Positions 60,440-64,000 of a DNA stretch of 64,000 nt are shown here, piece after piece. Source of the DNA: an uncultured Tateyamaria sp. (GTDB taxonomy: Bacteria > Pseudomonadota > Alphaproteobacteria > Rhodobacterales > Rhodobacteraceae); the NCBI RefSeq assembly GCF_947504105.1, contig NZ_CANNGP010000015.1:25476-89475 (forward strand), in the 5' to 3' direction. Under the pieces are notes generated by a model that had not been told where the DNA came from, did no database searches, and saw nothing but the letters and a program-made list of their open reading frames with translations. Each line of letters begins with the position of its first letter. The first letter of the stretch is position 1. The position numbers and the translations under genes are program-made.

Positions 60440-61441
60440 TTATCGTCCCTTAATCTGAATGCTGAACGAACGCTGTGCTCCCGCTGGTGGGGCTGGAAAC
60501 GGCGCTGCCCGCTGGATCACCTGCATCGCGGCGCGGTCCAGATCGTTCGACCCCGAACCGCGCGCAACAGACACTGCGCTCAACCCACCGTTCGATGCGA
60601 TACGAAAGCTGATAGTTGCCACCCCACGATCACCGACACGCGGGTGGCGCGCGCGTTGCAGCTGGCGCATCACTTTGCCCGGATAATTCGATGCCGCCGC
60701 GTTGCCAGTCTGCGTGGATCCGACCGTTCCGGTGGCCTGCCGTGCAGTAATGGCCGCCGTCCCGTCTGCCTCACCTGCCCGCGTGTTGGTCTTTGCCTGA
60801 TCGCCCCGAGGTGTCGGGGCATCAGGGGTCCGGCTTGCTGTGCGTGTGGTTAGCTGCGGCGCTGGCGGTGGATCATCCGGTTTGTTTCGCACCTCAAAGG
60901 CGCGGCTGCGGACTTTGGGACGTAGCGATTGGGTCAGGTCGACCTGGTCGGGCTCTTTTGCTGTCAGGGTTTCGGGCTGCGTCCGCGGTGTGGATACAGA
61001 CGGACGCGCGCGAAGTGTCGCTTGTGGCACCCGCTCTGTATTCGTCAAAGCCAGCAACGCGCTAGCTTTCGTCTGGTCTTTGGTTATCTGGCCGGGCGTC
61101 ACCTTCGGTGGAGACGGTTGCTGCGTGTTGCTGTGGTTCTCCGTCTCGACGGCCTGCGTTTCCTCCGGCGGGGCGGTCTCGGCCGTGCGATCGTCGGGCT
61201 TTATCGGTTCGGATGTTTCCTCGATTTTCACGGGTTCCGTGACATCGGTGGTTTCGACCCCGGTCAGCGTGCCCTGCGCAAGATCGGCAAAGGAGTTGCC
61301 AAGGGACGCTTCGGTCGCACCTGCCTGCCCACCCTCCATCTCGACGGGTTGGATCAGGTCCAGACGCATCAACCCGCCCGCATGCAGGACGACGGCCACC
61401 AGCAAGGCAAATATCGCCGCAGGACGCGATACAACAGTCAT
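60440..61441 (-). CDS. tonB: TonB-family energy transducer
   Basis: 333 residues. One N-terminal span (AAIFALLVAVVLHAGG) is followed by a long Pro/Thr/Glu-rich periplasmic spacer and the TonB C-terminal domain (SNYPGKVMRQLQRARHPRVGDRGVATISFRIASNG, then AAPFPAPP). It passes proton-motive energy from ExbB/ExbD to outer-membrane receptors. It overlaps the second ExbD gene by ATGA and ends the operon. The receptor gene is not in the window. Confidence 0.92.
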   Translation of the reverse strand: MTVVSRPAAIFALLVAVVLHAGGLMRLDLIQPVEMEGGQAGATEASLGNSFADLAQGTLTGVETTDVTEPVKIEETSEPIKPDDRTAETAPPEETQAVETENHSNTQQPSPPKVTPGQITKDQTKASALLALTNTERVPQATLRARPSVSTPRTQPETLTAKEPDQVDLTQSLRPKVRSRAFEVRNKPDDPPPAPQLTTRTASRTPDAPTPRGDQAKTNTRAGEADGTAAITARQATGTVGSTQTGNAAASNYPGKVMRQLQRARHPRVGDRGVATISFRIASNGGLSAVSVARGSGSNDLDRAAMQVIQRAAPFPAPPAGAQRSFSIQIKGR

Positions 61442-61824
61442 TCAAGCCCTCGTTCGGTCACAATGATCACTGTGCCAGCTCCCGCACGGCGCAAGTCGCG
61501 GCCCAAGGCCACCAGCTGAATAGCGGGCAGGTCGCGGTCCGGCACAATCCGCACTTCGGCCCGCACCTCAGTATCCAGCTCTGCAACATAAGTTGCGGCG
61601 TCCGGTTGATCTGCACCCCGGTAACTCAGGGTCCCGTCCGCGTGGATCACCAGCGCGTCCGGCGGCGGCCTCCCCTCAAGATCACCGGTGCTGACCAATG
61701 CCAGATCCTTGTCCAAAGGTGGTGACAAGGTGCCTGCGACCATGAAAAACACAAGCATCAGAAAAACGATGTTGATCAGGGCAATGGTCGGCTCTCGCCT
61801 GGATCTTGGGCCGCGCGCCCGCAT
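61438..61824 (-). CDS. exbD: ExbD/TolR-like protein 2
   Basis: 128 residues. One N-terminal span after REPTIALINIVFLMLVFFMVAGTL and a periplasmic domain (PDALVIHADGTLSYRG). In ExbD the membrane Asp carries protons; here the span start reads ALINIVF, where ExbD usually has an Asp (LIDVVF). The missing Asp suggests a structural rather than proton-carrying subunit. It overlaps its neighbours by about 4 bp each. Confidence 0.88.
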   Translation of the reverse strand: MRARGPRSRREPTIALINIVFLMLVFFMVAGTLSPPLDKDLALVSTGDLEGRPPPDALVIHADGTLSYRGADQPDAATYVAELDTEVRAEVRIVPDRDLPAIQLVALGRDLRRAGAGTVIIVTERGLE

Positions 61825-62213
61825 CACGCATTCCCCAGCACGGATACACGCAACCCGGGCACCGTGCGCAAGATGACCAACAGGTCGGTCAACCGCTGAG
61901 ATGTCACCCCGTCGCGCAAGCTCACGATCACAGGCCGGGTCTCGGCCTCGGGTATGCTGTCGCGCAATGACGCTTCAAGCGAGTCGATCTCAACGGACTC
62001 ACCGTTCAGCGCAAGCATCTCTTCTCCGACCTGCAAAAACAGGGGCGGCATGCTATCAGGGGCCGCCGCCTGCCCTGCTCCACCGGCAGCCAACTCGACC
62101 TCGGCAAACTTTGAAAAGGTCGATGTGAGCATGAAGAACAGAAGAAGTAGAAAGATCACGTCGATCAGCGATGTCATTGACAACCGCCGCCGCGCGTGCC
62201 GAACCCTAGGCAT
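61824..62213 (-). CDS. exbD: ExbD/TolR-like protein 1
   Basis: 129 residues. The span MTSLIDVIFLLLLFFMLTSTF keeps the proton-carrying Asp in LIDVIF. The periplasmic part ends in LLVILRTVPGLRVSVL. It overlaps the ExbB stop by 8 bp. With the Asp-lacking second copy it may form a mixed ExbD pair in the ExbB channel. Confidence 0.92.
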   Translation of the reverse strand: MPRVRHARRRLSMTSLIDVIFLLLLFFMLTSTFSKFAEVELAAGGAGQAAAPDSMPPLFLQVGEEMLALNGESVEIDSLEASLRDSIPEAETRPVIVSLRDGVTSQRLTDLLVILRTVPGLRVSVLGNA

Positions 62214-62859
62214 GGGCGGGCACCGATTCAGGGTCTGTCGCAGGCGTTTCGCTCACGTTGTCCGGGGACAATGCAGTCAGAACGAAGGTGTCGGCCACAA
62301 CCCGTTCCGCGTCCATCCTACCTTCGAACCACGCCAGTAACAGCGCGGTGGGCATCGCCACGATCAGCCCCACGGCAGTGGTCAAAAGCGCCACCCAGAT
62401 CCCCCCGGCCAGGATCGACGGATCCACCTGCGCACCGGCGGCCTGCAAGGACTGAAAGGCCGCGATCATGCCTAGAACAGTGCCAAAGAGGCCCAAGAGA
62501 GGCGCCAGTTGTGCCACGGAATCCAGGTACCGAAACCCACGCTCCAGCTGCGTGAACCGTTCTTCAGCCATGGCCAGCAATCGGTCCCTTTCACGACCGT
62601 CGAATGCTGCCGCGACCACGGGGGCCAGATAGCTTTTTGACTGCTCAAGCGCTGTCCGCGCACCCGCTCGATCTCCCGCATCCCACGCGGTCACAGCTGT
62701 GCGCAACGCCGTGTGCTGCCCAACATGCGCAACCGAAAACTGCCACAGCTTGTACAGAACCACGGCCAATGTCACGATCGACACGACAATCAACACCATG
62801 ACAACGGGACCGCCCAATTCGAACACGGCCACCATCTGCGCTATCGCCATATCCAGCAT
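62206..62859 (-). CDS. exbB: ExbB/TolQ proton-channel protein
   Basis: 217 residues with three spans: GGPVVMVLIVVSIVTLAVVLYKL, then LAPLLGLFGTVLGMIAAF and GIWVALLTTAVGLIVAMPTALLLAWFEG. The GLFGTVLGM and TTAVGL signatures are those of ExbB/TolQ/MotA channels. It powers TonB-dependent uptake. The start shares a base with the preceding gene's stop (TGATG). Confidence 0.93.
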   Translation of the reverse strand: MLDMAIAQMVAVFELGGPVVMVLIVVSIVTLAVVLYKLWQFSVAHVGQHTALRTAVTAWDAGDRAGARTALEQSKSYLAPVVAAAFDGRERDRLLAMAEERFTQLERGFRYLDSVAQLAPLLGLFGTVLGMIAAFQSLQAAGAQVDPSILAGGIWVALLTTAVGLIVAMPTALLLAWFEGRMDAERVVADTFVLTALSPDNVSETPATDPESVPAHA

Positions 62860-63290
62860 CAACCCAGTACCTCGATCTTGACCCGGCTTGACGGCCGCAA
62901 ACTGTCGCCACAGACGCCTTGCGCCAGACCGTCAGCCGCACAGGTATGCAGGCCGTTGAACAATACCCGACCTAATCCATCACAGGTCAATTCGGGCACC
63001 GCAAACTGTCGCACGCGGGGGCTACCCATCGGTAACGCGCCAAAGTCGAACAGGGTCAACCGGTTTACGTGACCTGCCGCATCAAACAGCACTGTCTCAT
63101 AGACAAGTTGTTCAATATCAACAGCATGACCGTTGGTAACTAGAAAGGTGAGGGTACAGTTCCCCTCCCCTTCCGACACTGTATTTAGCTCGATAGCAAC
63201 CTTGCCGGTCGCATCGGTCTCTTGCGCGGCGACCGCAGGTGCGGCCAGCATCAGTATCAATGCAAACAGGCGAGCAGATATTGTCCCCAT
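62859..63290 (-). CDS. Secreted unknown protein heading the ExbB-TonB operon
   Basis: 143 residues with a signal peptide (ALILMLAAPAVAA). The mature part has four Cys (GNCTLTF, ELTCDGLG, HTCAADG, GVCGDSL) and a beta-rich pattern. I do not recognise a named family. It is the first gene of the exbB-exbD-exbD-tonB operon and overlaps exbB by one base, so it may assist the TonB system in the periplasm. Confidence 0.72.
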   Translation of the reverse strand: MGTISARLFALILMLAAPAVAAQETDATGKVAIELNTVSEGEGNCTLTFLVTNGHAVDIEQLVYETVLFDAAGHVNRLTLFDFGALPMGSPRVRQFAVPELTCDGLGRVLFNGLHTCAADGLAQGVCGDSLRPSSRVKIEVLG

Positions 63291-63940
63291 GTCATGCTCC
63301 TTAATTAGTAAGGGGGCTGACCTGGCAAGTGGCTGGGGACCCGATTTGCATCCTTAGAAAACACGTAAAGCCACGGACCGCAATACCTGATTAAAGCACT
63401 CAGTCAATCGTGCGCTATGGGGCGTGTCGGGATGATGGCGAAGTGTCAAATGAAGGCGTCACCTTGCTGCTTCGGTGAGCGTGAAATCGCACGCATGCGG
63501 CGCCCGCCACTTACGCGCTAATTGTTTAATCCCAAGGTTTGATGGTGTGATCCTTTCTCATGAATGGAAGGGAGCACCATGGACAGGTTCGTCACGGGAG
63601 CGCCACGTACCGCTGCCCGACAGGGTTATGCGAAGCATGATCCCGAGAGGGGACGCACACTGTCCAGGCAGCAATACAATGATCGCAGAGCTGAGCCGAG
63701 AGCTCGGGATCAATCCCGCGTTTTCTCGGAGAGTTGCCGCAACATTATCAGTAGCATGCCGCGCATTCTTACTAGTAATGCGCGGAAGAACTTTTGGTTC
63801 CGCCATAACCGGCCCCGAGGGCGCTTACGATCAAAACGCAGTTCGCGCCAAAATCTGGTAGCCGTGTCTTGGCCCCCTAGGCTCAGGACCCATTGATTTC
63901 CGCTGCGGGGCGTGTTTCACGGTTGCAAAAAGCGGTGAAC
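63291..63940. other. Intergenic region before the IS element, no supported gene
   Basis: About 650 bp. It should carry the promoter of the minus-strand exbB-tonB operon at its left end. Frames between 63475 and 63896 overlap each other on both strands, lack clear ribosome sites and match no family I know. The last stretch before the transposase (from about 63870) probably contains the left terminal repeat of the IS element, but I cannot define it without the other end. Confidence 0.4.
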
Positions 63941-64000
63941 ATGTCTGATCTTTTCTGGCTGACAGATGCGCAGATGGCGCGTCTTGAGCCCTTCTTTCCA
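63941..64000 (+). mobile_element. IS5-like transposase, N-terminal fragment at window edge
   Basis: The frame reads MSDLFWLTDAQMARLEPFFP and runs out of the window. This is the usual opening of IS5-family (IS427-group) transposases of alphaproteobacteria. Whether the element is complete cannot be judged here. Confidence 0.8.

Noticed and set aside
63475..63896. Overlapping frames before the IS element
   Set aside because: Frames conflict on both strands and lack recognisable motifs; possible remnants of mobile DNA but not supportable.

Overview
The window looks like chromosomal DNA of an alphaproteobacterium, most likely a marine member of the Rhodobacterales (Roseobacter group). The pointers are moderately high GC, dense operons with ATGA/TGATG stop-start overlaps, an Irr-type iron control element, several sugar ABC transporters with LacI-family regulators, an RTX metalloprotease, and an IS5-like transposase at the right edge. 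This is inferred from gene content only; no rRNA or tRNA gene was seen.

Left part (1-18.2 kb). A hybrid histidine kinase enters from the left, followed by a truncated iron-type binding protein and opgG. The main block is 3.86-18.2 kb. A minus-strand operon encodes a HAD-UbiA fusion, a GtrA-like protein, DprE1-like and DprE2-like enzymes and a multi-membrane-span GT-C-like protein. It faces plus-strand genes for an AsmA-like protein, a DUF2723 GT-C-like protein, a DUF4185 lipoprotein (the family that includes GH183 endo-D-arabinanases), a small membrane protein, a membrane sulfotransferase and an arylsulfotransferase-like protein. Together they look like a pathway that makes polyprenyl-phosphate D-arabinofuranose and builds, trims and perhaps sulfates a D-arabinan-type surface glycan. 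I consider this the most interesting system in the window.

18.4-23.1 kb holds a stress module: a rhodanese, a secreted RidA-like protein and a secreted alpha/beta hydrolase behind a 36-bp perfect palindrome, then an OhrR-type MarR regulator, a peroxiredoxin, an AraC regulator and a HbpS/GlcG protein.

23.1-46.5 kb is a sugar-acid region. It has gnd, a CUT1 transporter operon with a cytochrome b561-like gene and an SMP-30 lactonase, an operon with two complete CUT2 transporters, and a gluconate/L-idonate set (idnO-like, gntK, a beta-hydroxyacid dehydrogenase, a 2-hydroxyacid dehydrogenase and idnD-like). Three LacI-family genes are present, and GTTAC/GTAAC or GTTAT/ATAAC palindromes lie in front of most transcription units. 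The enzymes link idonate and gluconate to 6-phosphogluconate and ribulose 5-phosphate.

46.5-55.6 kb is an iron/heme block: a ferric-binding protein, a short Cys-rich ORF coupled to hemP, two imelysins, a di-heme DUF1111 oxidase, DUF1513, a heme-oxygenase-like monooxygenase, and dps behind an ICE/Irr box. 56.1-60.4 kb holds an RTX M10 metalloprotease, preceded by a decayed copy of its own 5' end, and a YscW/YbaY-like protein. 60.4-63.3 kb is an ExbB-ExbD-ExbD-TonB operon, and the start of an IS5-like transposase closes the window.
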